From the NCBI RefSeq assembly GCF_001281265.1, contig NZ_JXDB01000002.1, positions 124,001-188,000 of the forward strand: DNA of 64,000 nt, read 5' to 3'. The notes under the pieces were generated by a model that was not told the DNA's origin, ran no database searches, and was given only the letters and a program-made list of their open reading frames with translations. The position numbers and the translations under genes were made by a program. The first letter of the stretch is position 1, and every line of letters begins with the position of its first letter. The DNA comes from Apilactobacillus kunkeei DSM 12361 = ATCC 700308 (lineage in GTDB: Bacteria; Bacillota; Bacilli; Lactobacillales; Lactobacillaceae). Positions 27,870 through 40,300 of the stretch are shown here, one piece after another.

Positions 27870-28418
27870 ATGAATAAAAAATTTAAAATGACAAAAGAAG
27901 GATGGATATTTGCTGTCCTATTCTTCTTATTTACGGTTTATTACAGTTTCAGTAAAGCCCACTTTGCTCACTGGGGCAGTGTGAAGGTGACATTCTTTTT
28001 AGTTAATTGGTCAACATTATTAAGTTCATTAATTTATGCAGTGATCTTGGTATTGTTCTACCTAGTTTGCACATTGTTACCATCACGTCGCATTGTGGCT
28101 TTACCAACAATTATTACGTTATTACTAGCTGGGCAGGAATTAGCACTTGCTTACTACACACTTCCAGTCGGTGATATTTTAGGCGGACTAGTATTATTAA
28201 TTGGTACTTTGACGATCCTATATATGGCTTATATTAATGCCAAGATTAGTTTCAACATTATTGATTCAATTGTTGATGCAGATGAAGGACATTACTTTAG
28301 ACGCTGGTTTAACCGTGTGAAGGTTAGTCTAGCGTACGATTGGAAACCACTAGTGATTGCAATTGTTGTCTACATGATTATTAATGCATCAATGTTTATG
28401 ACACTAACTATTAAGTAA
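27870..28418 (+). CDS. Hypothetical membrane protein
   Basis: A 182-residue protein that I cannot assign. A basic cytoplasmic start is followed by about five hydrophobic segments, with a charged loop (DEGHYFRRWFNRVKVSLAYDWK, about residues 135-158) before the last one. No enzyme motif is visible. AGGTG precedes the ATG, and the gene sits alone between two terminators, so it is an independent transcription unit. Confidence 0.78.
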   Translation: MNKKFKMTKEGWIFAVLFFLFTVYYSFSKAHFAHWGSVKVTFFLVNWSTLLSSLIYAVILVLFYLVCTLLPSRRIVALPTIITLLLAGQELALAYYTLPVGDILGGLVLLIGTLTILYMAYINAKISFNIIDSIVDADEGHYFRRWFNRVKVSLAYDWKPLVIAIVVYMIINASMFMTLTIK

Positions 28419-28420
28419 AA

Positions 28421-28450
28421 GGAATAGCCTGTAAGGTTATTCCTTTTTTT
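28421..28450 (+). terminator. Terminator of the membrane-protein gene
   Basis: GGAATAGCC/GGTTATTCC stem with a 5-nt loop and seven Ts. Confidence 0.85.
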
Positions 28451-28513
28451 TATTATAATTTTCTATAATCTTCAATTAATGATATTATAAAAATACGATA
28501 GGGAGGATTTGTG

Positions 28514-29185
28514 ATGAAAAAAATTATATTTATGATGGGGGTACTTGTTTTAATCTCAACTGCTTTAGTTGGTTGTGGAAAGAGTAAATCAAATACTTCA
28601 TCAGATAAACCATATGGAGCGGGGGCAACTTCAAAAAAGGTCAGTTCGACAGCTACTAACTCAACTAGTTGTAGTTCAAGTGATAATCATTCTAGTCAAG
28701 TTAATGTAAATAACTTGGATGATAAAACAATTGGATTATTAGCTTATGAATGGACTAGAGATGAGCAGTCTAAATCTTTGGGTAAAAAGACTAATTTTGA
28801 TCAATATTCTCATTACAACACTGTTATAAAGAGTAAATTTTTAGGTAATGATGATGGAAATACTGACGACTATTACCTTAGTAGGATTTGTTACGATGGG
28901 ACGAAATCCAATGGATACAGTTCATTAACTTTAAATGGTGATGGTTTAGCTGATCTTCAATTTGATGTTGACGGATCAAACGTTAAGCTTCAATATCTCG
29001 ATTCATCTCATTTGGGTAATAGACCTGTATCTCAAGCTCCGAAGGTAAATAAAACAGTTAGTGTGTTGTCTTTGGTTAAGACATACTACAATACTGTGGT
29101 ACAAAAAAAACATGTAGATAATTTTGCTAAATCTATTTTGAGTGAATCAGAATGGACTAAAGAATACAATGAAAATAATGACTAA
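28514..29185 (+). CDS. Hypothetical lipoprotein
   Basis: A 223-residue exported lipoprotein. The signal peptide ends in the lipobox LVGC, with the lipidated Cys21. A Ser/Thr/Asn-rich linker to about residue 65 is followed by a domain that starts near NLDDKTIGLLAYEW. I recognise this last segment only as a type often seen in lactobacillus lipoproteins of unknown function. Two tandem start codons exist (GTG 28511, ATG 28514); the ATG has the better spacing from GGGAGG. The domain has two further Cys residues (the Ser-rich linker and RICYD) that may or may not pair. Confidence 0.8.
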   Translation: MKKIIFMMGVLVLISTALVGCGKSKSNTSSDKPYGAGATSKKVSSTATNSTSCSSSDNHSSQVNVNNLDDKTIGLLAYEWTRDEQSKSLGKKTNFDQYSHYNTVIKSKFLGNDDGNTDDYYLSRICYDGTKSNGYSSLTLNGDGLADLQFDVDGSNVKLQYLDSSHLGNRPVSQAPKVNKTVSVLSLVKTYYNTVVQKKHVDNFAKSILSESEWTKEYNENND

Positions 29186-29192
29186 ATAAAAA

Positions 29193-29218
29193 GACCCAGC
29201 GAAATGCTGAGTCTTTTT
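29193..29218. terminator. Bidirectional terminator
   Basis: GACCCAGC/GCTGAGTC stem, which pairs better on the minus strand, with a 5-nt loop and A- and T-runs on both sides. It separates the convergent lipoprotein and hydrolase genes. Confidence 0.75.
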
Positions 29219-29220
29219 TA

Positions 29221-30159
29221 TTAGTCAAAATGAGTACGTAAGAAATCTTTAACACGTTTTTTGTATGCAACTGGATTAACCCAGAAGCTTTCTTCATGAC
29301 CAGCACCTGGCACAATCCAAAGTTGTTTTGGACCGTTAGATGCCGCGTAGTTTTCATAAGACATGTAAGTTGGAACATAGATGTCGCTGTCCCCATGAAT
29401 GAATAGGGTAGGTAAATCATTTTTCTTCAATGCTTCGGTGCATGAAGCATTATGCAAACGATATCCGACCTTATACCAGTTAATTGCACTTACCAGAGGT
29501 TCGATTGGGTATGGAGGTAGGTGGAACATATCCTTTAGTAGGTAGTTAAATTCATCACCAACATTGGTGTATCCACAATCAGCGATAATTGCTTTAACTT
29601 GTTTTGGTAAATCTTCGCCACTTAACATTGTGACAATTCCAGCTCCCATACTGATACCAAACAAAAGAATTTTGGCGTCTTCACCGACTTTTTCAAGTAC
29701 TAGCTTAATCCAACGAAGATAGTCGATGCGATCCTTCCAGCCATAGCTGACGTATTTACCGTCACTATCGCCGTGGGCACGATCATCTGGAGCCAAGACG
29801 TTAAAACCTAATTCGTGGTACATCTTAATGAAGTTAGCCATTGTTTCACGATTACATCCAACACCATGAGCCATAATGATTGTTTTGTTTGTTTCATCTT
29901 CAGCGGGGACATATGAAGCAATCATTTTTTCTCCAGTATCGACTTCGTTTAACACCCACTCTTCTTTTGGAATAGCGTGGAACCAATCGACATAACGATA
30001 GTATGCGTATGCGAAACGTAATTGGCTAGTTTGTGGGACAGGTTCTTCGTCCTTTCTGTTCATACCTAACTTAAATAGGTAGTTACTGAACATAAAAGCT
30101 CCTGCCCCAACTGCAGTAGACATTACACCTAAAGCAGCAGCAGCTTTTTTAAATCCCAT
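29221..30159 (-). CDS. Alpha/beta hydrolase (esterase-like) with N-terminal membrane segment
   Basis: A 312-residue protein. Residues about 4-28 form a hydrophobic segment that could be an anchor or uncleaved signal. The alpha/beta hydrolase domain has IIMAHGVGCNR as oxyanion-hole region, the nucleophile Ser160 in GISMG, an Asp in HGDSDIYVP and His in PGAGHEES. It resembles the YqkD/FrsA-like serine hydrolases that are widespread in lactobacilli; the substrate is unknown. I start at the ATG with GGAG eight bases upstream. It follows the tyrosine phosphatase gene by 20 bases on the minus strand, so the two are probably cotranscribed. Confidence 0.88.
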   Translation of the reverse strand: MGFKKAAAALGVMSTAVGAGAFMFSNYLFKLGMNRKDEEPVPQTSQLRFAYAYYRYVDWFHAIPKEEWVLNEVDTGEKMIASYVPAEDETNKTIIMAHGVGCNRETMANFIKMYHELGFNVLAPDDRAHGDSDGKYVSYGWKDRIDYLRWIKLVLEKVGEDAKILLFGISMGAGIVTMLSGEDLPKQVKAIIADCGYTNVGDEFNYLLKDMFHLPPYPIEPLVSAINWYKVGYRLHNASCTEALKKNDLPTLFIHGDSDIYVPTYMSYENYAASNGPKQLWIVPGAGHEESFWVNPVAYKKRVKDFLRTHFD

Positions 30160-30179
30160 AAAAATCACTCCAATGTTAT

Positions 30180-30962
30180 TTAATCAGTAAGGTAAATTTC
30201 TTTTAATTTAGCGATATCATCATCGGTTAATCCGATGAATTCATGCAAGAAGTTATTAATGTTACCGTATTTTGCTTTGATGGTAACCATGGCAGCATCA
30301 AAGTATGATTCATCAACAGTATATAAGTCGTGTAGGTTTTGACGAAGTTCCTCGGTCATACCGTACTTACTGTATTGATCAATTTTCACTTGAATGAATG
30401 GTTTCATTGCTTCTTTTGATAATAGGTAATCTTTTTTTATAGTTTCTTCATCAACACCCAGAGCAAACAAGAAGAAAGCAGCTGATAGACCAGTACGGTC
30501 CTTCCCTTGCGCACAATGGAATAGTACAGCACCGTCGTCAGTGTTAGCCAATAAAGTTTTAAAAAGATTCTTAAAAGCTTTTTGTGCGGATGGACTAGTT
30601 ACCATTGACTGGTATGAGTTAATCATATTTTGTTTACCGCGCGTAGCATCGTCCATATATTGTTCAGCGTATTGGCGTTCGGTCTTATCATGACCACTAT
30701 TGAAGACAGGATTTGCGATAAATTTTGTCTTTTTAGGTAATTTATCTGAAGCCTTTTGTCTTTCGGTGTCTGATCTTAAGTCGACATCGAAATTAATACC
30801 ATAATCTTCTAAAAAAGCTAAGTCAGAATCAGATAATTCTGATAGTTCTCCAGAACGCAGGACTTTATTCCATTTTACAAAACGTCCATCTTCAGTTTGG
30901 TATCCACCAAGTTCTCGGAAGTTATAGCCGTTTTTAATGTCTAATAATCGTTGTTGTGACAA
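30180..30962 (-). CDS. Tyrosine-protein phosphatase, lipid-phosphatase-like family
   Basis: A 260-residue protein with the CX5R phosphatase loop HCAQGKDRTG (Cys150, Arg156). The N-terminal part has NFRELGGY and VLRSGEL, typical of the bacterial family that includes Listeria LipA and the Mycobacterium PtpB-like enzymes, which act on phosphotyrosine or phosphoinositides. It has no signal peptide. The start is TTG, with GGGAGG eight bases upstream and no nearby ATG. It is the first gene of a probable two-gene operon with the hydrolase. Confidence 0.88.
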   Translation of the reverse strand: MSQQRLLDIKNGYNFRELGGYQTEDGRFVKWNKVLRSGELSELSDSDLAFLEDYGINFDVDLRSDTERQKASDKLPKKTKFIANPVFNSGHDKTERQYAEQYMDDATRGKQNMINSYQSMVTSPSAQKAFKNLFKTLLANTDDGAVLFHCAQGKDRTGLSAAFFLFALGVDEETIKKDYLLSKEAMKPFIQVKIDQYSKYGMTEELRQNLHDLYTVDESYFDAAMVTIKAKYGNINNFLHEFIGLTDDDIAKLKEIYLTD

Positions 30963-31392
30963 AATTTATACCTCCCATACTAACGCAAATATTATTTATT
31001 ATATTGTAAAAGAAATTAGACAATAATGAAAGCTAGAAGAAATAATATTTCTTATGTGGTTTTAATTATAGATACAGTAATTTTTATGTTATGATATTTC
31101 GAATTAAAATTATAAAAAGATTAAAAATAAGACAATCTAAATGCATTGAAAAATTCTTTTAAAATATGAATTTTAAGCCATTTATTAGACAATATGTATT
31201 GTTTAATCGATAAATATTAAATGATTCTTCAAAACGTTTTAAATTTCTTTAAGAAGATGATAATATAGTGATTATATAAAATTACCCTCAATGCGCGCTT
31301 TTTAATGAAGTAGCAGCGCGAAATAATATTTTTTTGAAAAAGTTTTTAATTAAAGTTTTAAAACCTCGATTGAATTTGAAAGGACCATTACT
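30963..31392 (+). promoter_or_regulatory. Intergenic region and leader of the first giant gene
   Basis: This 430-base stretch is extremely AT-rich and holds no gene. Candidate -10 boxes are TATGAT near 31089 and GATAAT at 31259-31264, neither with a good -35. In the leader, CGCGC (31294-31298) and GCGCG (31316-31320) can form a GC-rich hairpin with a 17-nt loop, standing out in AT-rich surroundings. The ribosome binding site GAAAGGA lies just before the ATG at 31393. Confidence 0.5.
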
Positions 31393-34300
31393 ATGCAATA
31401 CAACAAGCAACAATTCAACAAAGTAAAAGATAAAAAAGTGATGAAAAAAGTTAAGAAACAATGGGTTGTAGTATCCGTTGCTACCTTAGCCTTTTTGGGA
31501 ACCACGGCATACACTATAGGTGGAAATAAGGCCCATGCGGACACTAAGCCTGAAACTAATAGTGGAAGTAATTCTTCAGGAAATACAACAACTCAAAGCG
31601 CTCGATCTAGCTCAAGTTCAAGCGTTTCTTTGACAGCGGCTAGTGGACAAACATCTTCTAGCAACCAAAGTAGCGGGACAAGTGCGTCTTCATCAAACGG
31701 TGGAACAGCAAGTTCTTCTAAACCAGTTGTTAATGTAGGAACTACTAATGGTCAAGCTCCTAGCTTTAACAACAATGATGATTCATCTACTTACGCTCAA
31801 CAAATTCAACAAGGTTATCAAGATGCTTTCAATGGTAAGGCTAACAACTCTGGTACATTAACCGGACAAGCAATTAACTACTACAATGCTGGTTATGCAG
31901 CTGCAGCCGCAGTAATGAACGATTACAACCAAAAGACTCAGGGAATTGGTACTGGTACACAAGATTACACTTACTACGGAAATACGCCTAATAGAAAAGA
32001 CGATGCCGGAAACGTTAAGTCAGCCAGTTTAAGCTCAAGTGGAGCTAGTTTAGCAAGTAATACAGCGGCAAATTCAACTACATCTAACAACTCTTCATCT
32101 GGTGCTGCGTCTAGTAATGGAAGTGGATTTACTGGTGCATCAACTACCAATCCACAAACTGCATTAACAGATGGAACTCCACAAAACTACAACAGTCCGG
32201 ATTCCCCATATCGTGGAGGTGCTGATAATCCATATTCAGCATATACTTCTACACAAAATTACGAACAACAATTACTATCTAAGTTTTCAAATGTTAATAA
32301 TGTCAGTGTTAAATCTTCGAATAGCATTGGTGCTGGAATCATTCCTCAATCCAGCGATGCAATTATTCAACAAGCACGCCAACAATATGCTAACTACGCC
32401 GGTTTGGCGAAGGCTTTTGATACTGCCACAAATATGACTTTGGCAATGCAAGGTTATAATGACGCAGAATCTGGAAAGTGGGTTGGAATTTCTTCAGGAA
32501 ATGCAAGTCAAGGAAACCAAGACTTTTACATGAATTCATTCTCAGGAATTAGAAATTCATCTAATCCATACGATCAAGCATATATTGGTGCAAAAGACTC
32601 AATTGCTAATACTTTTGATAATAATAATAACTTCAAGGTTAATTCTGCATTTAACCCTGTTAATACATCTAATCAATATTACAACATGGGATACAACGAT
32701 GTAGTTAACCAGACTACGGCTAACGGTTCGGGTGTTGTATTCGTATCTAATGGTAAGCAGTTCTACAACGTTTTGACTGGTCAAACTGGTTCAATTAGTA
32801 CTGCAGGTGGAAACGTCGCGAATAACGTTACTAAGATTAAAATTATTGGAGATATCGATTTATCTGGAATTTCTGGTACTGGTGGAGAATATGCAAATAT
32901 TGCTTCAACAGGTTCTTCTATTACTATTGATGGACAAAACCATATGATGGATTTCCATGATATGGATTACTCGTTTACTAATAGTAATTTTACTGACTTA
33001 TATTTACAAAATTTTCAAGCGCTTTATGCATCTAACTACTATGGTCCATTCCGTGTGGGAAATAATGATAATATTCATTATTCAAATATTAATTATATTG
33101 GTGGTCAATTGCTTAGTGCGATTTATCAAAATGTATACTTCTCTGGAAATGTTAATGTTTTAAACCCAGTTAATTATAATAATTTGGCTAATTCTCAATA
33201 TTACAATTCACCATTTACTCAGAATGTATTGACTGTTGGTGGAGGAAATCAACAAAACCTTGAAGTGCAAAACTTTGTTCTAGAAAATAATTCACATTAC
33301 TTTGGTAATACCTCACCTGTTAATGGTGGTAATGCAATTGAATTATATGGAAACATGACTCTTGGACAAAATTCTAAGATGACACTAGCCAGTCGTGATA
33401 CTGGTGGTAATGGTGAAAACGCAATTAATAGTTCTAACATGGCGATTTATTTCCGTAATTCATCCGCCAATTTGAATGTTTCTAAGGATGCTGTGTTAAA
33501 TATTATTCCATTGGCTTCAAAAACTGCTAACCGTTTATCTGGTGGTATTTTCATGAGTGGTGGTAATATCACTGTTGACGGGGGAACTATTAACTTCCAA
33601 GGATATAATGGTACAGCTGGTTACAATAACCAGGCAATTGATATGCAAGGATCTTCCACAATTAAAGTTATCAATGGAGGACTAGTTAAAGTTCTTGAAG
33701 CTGGTTTGCCACAAACTACGGGGACTTACTATACCTTAAATGGTCGTCAGGCGACATTGTATGGATTAATCGCTAACGAAAGCACTAGTGGTAATTTCTA
33801 TGTAGGTAATGGTGGAAACTTGATTGTCGGTCTTACCGACCAAAATGGTGGATATGTAACGCCTTACTACGGTAACTTAACCATCAACGGTGTCGGAAGC
33901 GATCATGTTATTTTTTATAATAACAACACGACTAATAATACTTTCCAAACAGGTGGTAATCAAAACGGTATTAATGCATACAATGTTGGTATATTAGATT
34001 CTTCTAACCGTATTACCCCACTTTATTACTTCAACCTACCTACGGGAAGTATTAATTATACTGGTGTTGATGGCTCAGGTAGTCCAGTAAGCGGTAGTGT
34101 AAACACAACCAAACTAGAAATTCAAAGCATTCCGGCGGTTCAATTTGTTGGAACCAGTGGGGTATCTGTTGATAATAATGGCAATACCGTAATCACTTCT
34201 TATGCAAAGTTGACTAATTATAATTCTATTATTGGCCAAAAACTTTATTATCAAGTTGGATATTCTTCTAACGATCCAAAGGGGAATTTTAACGGCTTAA

Positions 34301-37300
34301 CGACATATCCTAATTCATCGTCCCAAGATTTATATTCAAACGCAGATCCTAACCTATATACAGGTGCAATCAATGTTCCAACCAATTATTCTGGAGAAAT
34401 TATTCCAATTACCTTTACTTTACAGAAGAGTGCAATAGGGAATATTAATCCTCAATTTGTTGGAATGCGTTTGAAGTATGGTTTAACCAGTGTTAACAAT
34501 ATTGTTAATACTAGCCCAAGTGCAGGTGCAAATAACTACACCATTACAATTGAAGGTTATAACTCTGGTAATAATGGTAAAGTAACTGAAAATGGTGATA
34601 TGGGTATTACAGCAGGTAGTACTGCTGTCCAACAAAATGGTATTGTGGATGGTTTGACTGATGCTTCTGCTGGTAACAGTAATGCTAAGAATTCAGAAAA
34701 TTTCAATACTAGGACAAGCACTGATTATACAGGTGCCTATAACGATGCACAAAGTGGTTACGCTGCATTTAATAAGAGTGCGCCTTTATCTATTGATGAT
34801 TTAAAGCAAACTGCTGGATTTAATGCTGCAGTTAATCCGGTTGCTTATATTCAAGGTTATCAAAAGGCTGCATATGATGCTGGGGTTAGTGACGCTCATT
34901 TCGGGATTACTAGTCCACAACTACAAAATATCCAAGGATATCAAGATGGTGTTAATCAATATAACCAGGCTTATTTAGTTGGACTTGATCCAAATAAGGC
35001 TACGCTTCCATTAGCAACTCTTCAATCACAATATGGATTGGCATCCACATATCTTGGCATTCCAGCATCGGCTACAACGACTGGTTTATCTGATGCTCAA
35101 GGTGCTCTTTCATTCGTTCAAGATGAAAGAAACGCGATTATTAACAGTACATCTGGTGGATACGGAACTGTTCTATCAAACCCAACACAAAAGAACGCTT
35201 ATTTAGATGCAGAAGCGGGTTATTTCAATGCGGTTAAAAACGTATCAAACCCAACAGCTGCCAATCCAAATCCAAACGCAAGTAAAGCTGAACAAGCTGG
35301 ATTCCAATACGGACAATCATTAATTAACGGTGCACTAGCTAAACAAAGACCAACAGTTGTCAACCCATCTGCTGGTATCTACAACTTATCAGCCGCACAA
35401 TCAGCATATGATGCTGTTCAAGTAGCCTTAATTCACTCTGTTTCTAATATTTCATCAGAATCAAGCACTACTAGTCACGGTGCTTTATCCGATGATTCAT
35501 ATGTAGGGGACAAAACTGTCTACAAGAGTATTAAGTATGGATATTACAAGGCGGCCCAAGGACAAACGGACATTAGTCTGAACTCATCTGAAACAGAATC
35601 AAAACTAGACTTGCTTGAAGAAGTTGGGTACATCTTATACGTTCAACCAAAAGCTTACGAACAAGGTGCGCAAACTTTCAACAACAAGCAAGCTAATACA
35701 GTTGCTAACAATCCATACAACAACTCAACAATTGGACAACAATCATTTAATAGCGGTTTTTCTGATGCACAAGCAGCCTTCAATCAAGGTCAAACGGATG
35801 GATTAAATACTGTTAAAAATAGCAGCAATCCTCAAAGTGTTTCTAATACTGCAGCAACAATTCCATCTAGTTATGTAAATGACGGCAATTTGTCATCATC
35901 ATACAGTACTGGATACAAAGGTGCTGTTGATGGATATAAGGATGGTGTGTCATCAACTACTGGATCAAGTGCCAACAACAATTCTACTGGTGCTAATGCC
36001 AATTATGAAACTTCATACCAAAATGGTAATGCGCAAGGTAGACAACAAGCAGGGGCTAATGACTATGTCAACAACACTGTTAGCCAAAGTGTTGCCAACA
36101 GTGATACTAACTATGCTACTGGGGTAGATACAGCCGCTAAAGGTCACAAGGATGGTTATACTGCTGCTTCTAACCAACCTGGAAATCAAAATATTACCAC
36201 TAACAACTCTGATAAGACCTATGTAACTGGTTTTAACACTGGGGTAAGTGATGAACGCTCAGATGCAACCAAGAGTAACGATGCCCAAGCATTCGCTCAA
36301 GGTGCACAGGACTACACTAACAACTTACCTAAGTCTGTAAGTGGTCATGACGGATACTACATTGCTTACTACAGTCAAGGTTATGATGCCGCTAGACAAG
36401 GTCTATTGGATGCGCGCGATGGTAAAAACCAAAGTCTACCAACCTTTACACCTTCAGCTAACAAGGCTGATCCAACATATGTAAACAGTAGTACAATTGT
36501 TGCTCAATTCACTACTAGTCTACAAAATGCGTACAAGTTGGGTTATAGTTCATTCAACAATGGCAAAAACGATGCGACAACTGGATTCAGCGATTCCAAT
36601 AACGCACTATCTGGTAATCAAACTGCACTAACTGCTAATGATAGTAGTAAATCTGTGGCTTACAATGTTGCTGCCGATATCTTTAACACTCAACTAGCAT
36701 CATTGGAAAACACTAAATACAATAACCAACAAAGCACCAGTGGTACTTTGTACACAGACTTGCAAAATTGGTTCAGTACTAAAGCACAAGCCGATTACCA
36801 AAGTGGTGAAAACATTGCCAAGAAGACAACTGTTGCACCAACTGCCGGTAACACTCAACCACAAATTTCATTTGGATTCCTACAAACTGGTTTCAACGAC
36901 CTAACTAATGGATACAATGGAACAACTGGAAACACTATTAACACCAAATCTCAAGGTTACGTTGATGGTGTAAAACAACAACAACAATTAAATACAGGGA
37001 TTAATACTGCCATTCAATCAGTTCAAAACAACGCACCAAGCGATTCAGATCAATTGGATGCCTACAATGGTACCAAGGCTGGATACATGGATATTGCAAC
37101 TGGTTCAACTACTGGTTCTAAGACAATTACTTCCCAATATGACAAGGTCTTCGTTGATGCATATAACAAGGCTTATTCAGATGGCGCTAGTTTAGCCAAC
37201 GAAGCATTGCAACAATTAAGCCAAAATCAAACAGCATCTGATGCAACATTAAATGCTGATGGTGCTAAGAACGTTGCTTATACAGCAGCTTACAACCAAG

Positions 37301-40300
37301 TAATGGATGGATACCATTCAGTTCTTGGCATGACCACAGGTTCAACGCCTACATCAAACAACAACTACCAACAAGGTCAAGTAGTTGGTCATGCCTTCAT
37401 GAACGACTACAATGCTGCCGAAGCTAAGAGTAATCCAAAGGTATCTGACTCATCATCGCAAACATACCATGGTGTTGTTGATGCATTGACTAAAGCTTCA
37501 AATAACGGAAAAATTGATGAGATTCAAAGTAGTCAAAATGGAACGCTTTATGTTGACGGATACAACCGTGCCGTGGCAGATATCAACAAGGCTTCTGCAG
37601 ATGCTGTTAGAGACTTTGATAATGGGGTTCAACCAAACCCAAGTCAAGAATCTACAGCAGCTATTCAAGCTGGTTACACTCAAGCCTACCAAGCACTAAC
37701 TACTGGATTTAAACAGGGATTGAGTAATCCAAATTCATCTGCTCCTGCTAACACTAACGCAGCTGCTGGCTTCGCAAATGGACAAGCTACTGCTAAGGGG
37801 TATGCTGACGCCATTAAGGATTTTAACAATGGCAGTAACAACCCTAACGCCAACAATGAACCAGGTTACTCAGACACTATGAATGCGTTGCTTGATGCGC
37901 AAAAGAAACAACGTAATAACAGCAACACAACCACTGTTTATGGATTGGCTTACTCACAAGCTTTAGGTGCTAACGATGGTTTGACTGCCGTTAAGAACAA
38001 TTCTTCAACTAGTGACATTCCAACCAACGTTCCAAGTACCGTTAACCCATTCGCATACCAAGATGGTTACCAAGGATCTGTTGATGGTTACAAGGATGGT
38101 TCTGCATCTACTGAAGGAACATCTACAAACAATAGTGCTGCTCAAGCTAACAACCCGATTTATCAAAATGCTTACAAGCAAGGTAATACAGCTGGTCGTC
38201 TTCAAGCTGGTGCCAATGACTACACCAACGGTACTGTTAGCCAAGCTGAACAACAAAAAGATAAGGACTATGCAACCGGTGTGTCGATTGCCGAAAATGG
38301 TTATCAAGATGGTGCTAGTGGTGTCACCAAGCAAGGACAAGATAAACCATATACCACAGGTAATACTCAGGGTATCCAATCTGCTGATGGGGTAAAACAA
38401 GCCCAAGCGCTAAACAGTACAGATAATGGTCTATCTGGTGATTCCAAGAGTGCATACTACGGGGTTAAAGATGCTTATGCATACGTTGCTAATCCAAATA
38501 TTCAGAACTCACAATTACCTTCATACGGTGTGAGTGGAATCAACACTCAATCAAATGCTTACCAAGCAGCCTTTGCTGCCGCTAAGGCCAAGGCATTAAC
38601 TGATGAATCTCAAGGGGTTGCTACATTCCAAGCTAGTCAAGATAATAACTATGACACAACATCAGCTAACGCAACCGTTGATACTAAGGCAATGAGCAAT
38701 GGTTACAACCAAGCTCAAAAGGGTTACACTGCATCAACAACAAATACGTTTGATACTACCAACAATAGCGCATCATACAAAGCTGGTAACACCATGTACA
38801 ACGATATTCAAGCTGGTATTACCGATGCCAAGGCTAACCCAACTCTAGGTACTAATTATACTGGTTCAGCAGTAAGAGTTGCTGCCTATGATGGTACTGC
38901 CGGAGCCTTTAATGATGTTTTGAAGAACACACCCGGTGCTTCTGCAACACCATTAAGTCGTGATGCTAACCAATCAAAGGCATACGTTGATGCATATAAC
39001 CAATCAAAAGATATCGCAATTCAAGATGGTGCTAACGGTGCTTTGGCATACGTTAGAGGACAAAGTCAAGCTACAAGTAGCGATGCTGATTCACAAGCGT
39101 TTAACTACGGTTATGGTCGTGCTCAAAAGGGATTTAGCGATTCCAAGACCATCCAATCACCTCAAGCATCCGATTCTGCATACATGACAGGTTACAATGC
39201 ATATCAATCTGAAAGTCTAGCTAATAATGATGCTGTAAGTGGTAACAGAAATAGTTACAGTTCTGCTGTTGACAAAAATTCCTACAACGATGCTTACAAC
39301 GCATATATCGCTGCATATACAGACTTGAGCAAGAATCCAGATAATACTAATAATCCAAATATGACTGGGAAATCACCAGCTTATGTTGATGCATATTCGG
39401 CTGCAAAAACATACCTACAAAGCCAATACCAACAAGGAGTAGCACAATTCCCTCAAGGAATTGCTAAAGGAACTGGATATAACACAATTGGATTAGGAAG
39501 TTCTCAAGCTGTTCAAATGCTAATTAATGGTTACACTGATGCAAAACAAGGTTATACAGATGCGTTGAGTGGTGAACAAGCTGCAACCACCATCACAACC
39601 AGTGGTGCTATATCAGGTTTTCAAGAAGGTCAACAACTACTAGGTGCGGTTAATGATGTTGCCAACAACGGCAAGCTAACGAACCCCTCTGGCGGGGACC
39701 CAATCTACAGCCTAGCCTTCACCGCGGCACTAAAAGCAAAGGATGCTGTCGATGCTAACCCGGATGTATCTAATTTGGTTCCATCTTCTAATTTAAATGC
39801 TTCAAATAGCGTTTACGCATCTGCATATACCAATGCGGTTAATACAATGCAAGCTAACTACCAAAAAGGTGTTCAACAATATCTAAGCAGTCAAGCTGAA
39901 CCTACTAATCCAACTCATGAATATGACATGGGTTACAATGACGCTAAGCAAAGTTTTGAAGATGCCATTGTTCGTGGTCAATCTTCATCTACAAAGAGGA
40001 CTACTGAAGCTATTAATGCATTTAACGAAGGTCAAAAGGCACTTCAAGGTTATAATGATGCGGTTTCCACTGGTCAAATTAACTATTCGGCTGGAACTGA
40101 CCAAAACCAAATTGATGCTAACAATGGTGCTACTCAAGCACTTAATGATATTAGTAATGGTCTTGCTAACAACGATTCTGCATATGTCTCAAACAGTAAT
40201 GCCTTTAAGCTAGCTTATGCCAAAGTCAAACAAGCTGCGCAAACTGCTTATGATAAGGGTGCTAGTGGTTATGTAAATGGTGATAATAATACAACCGCTA

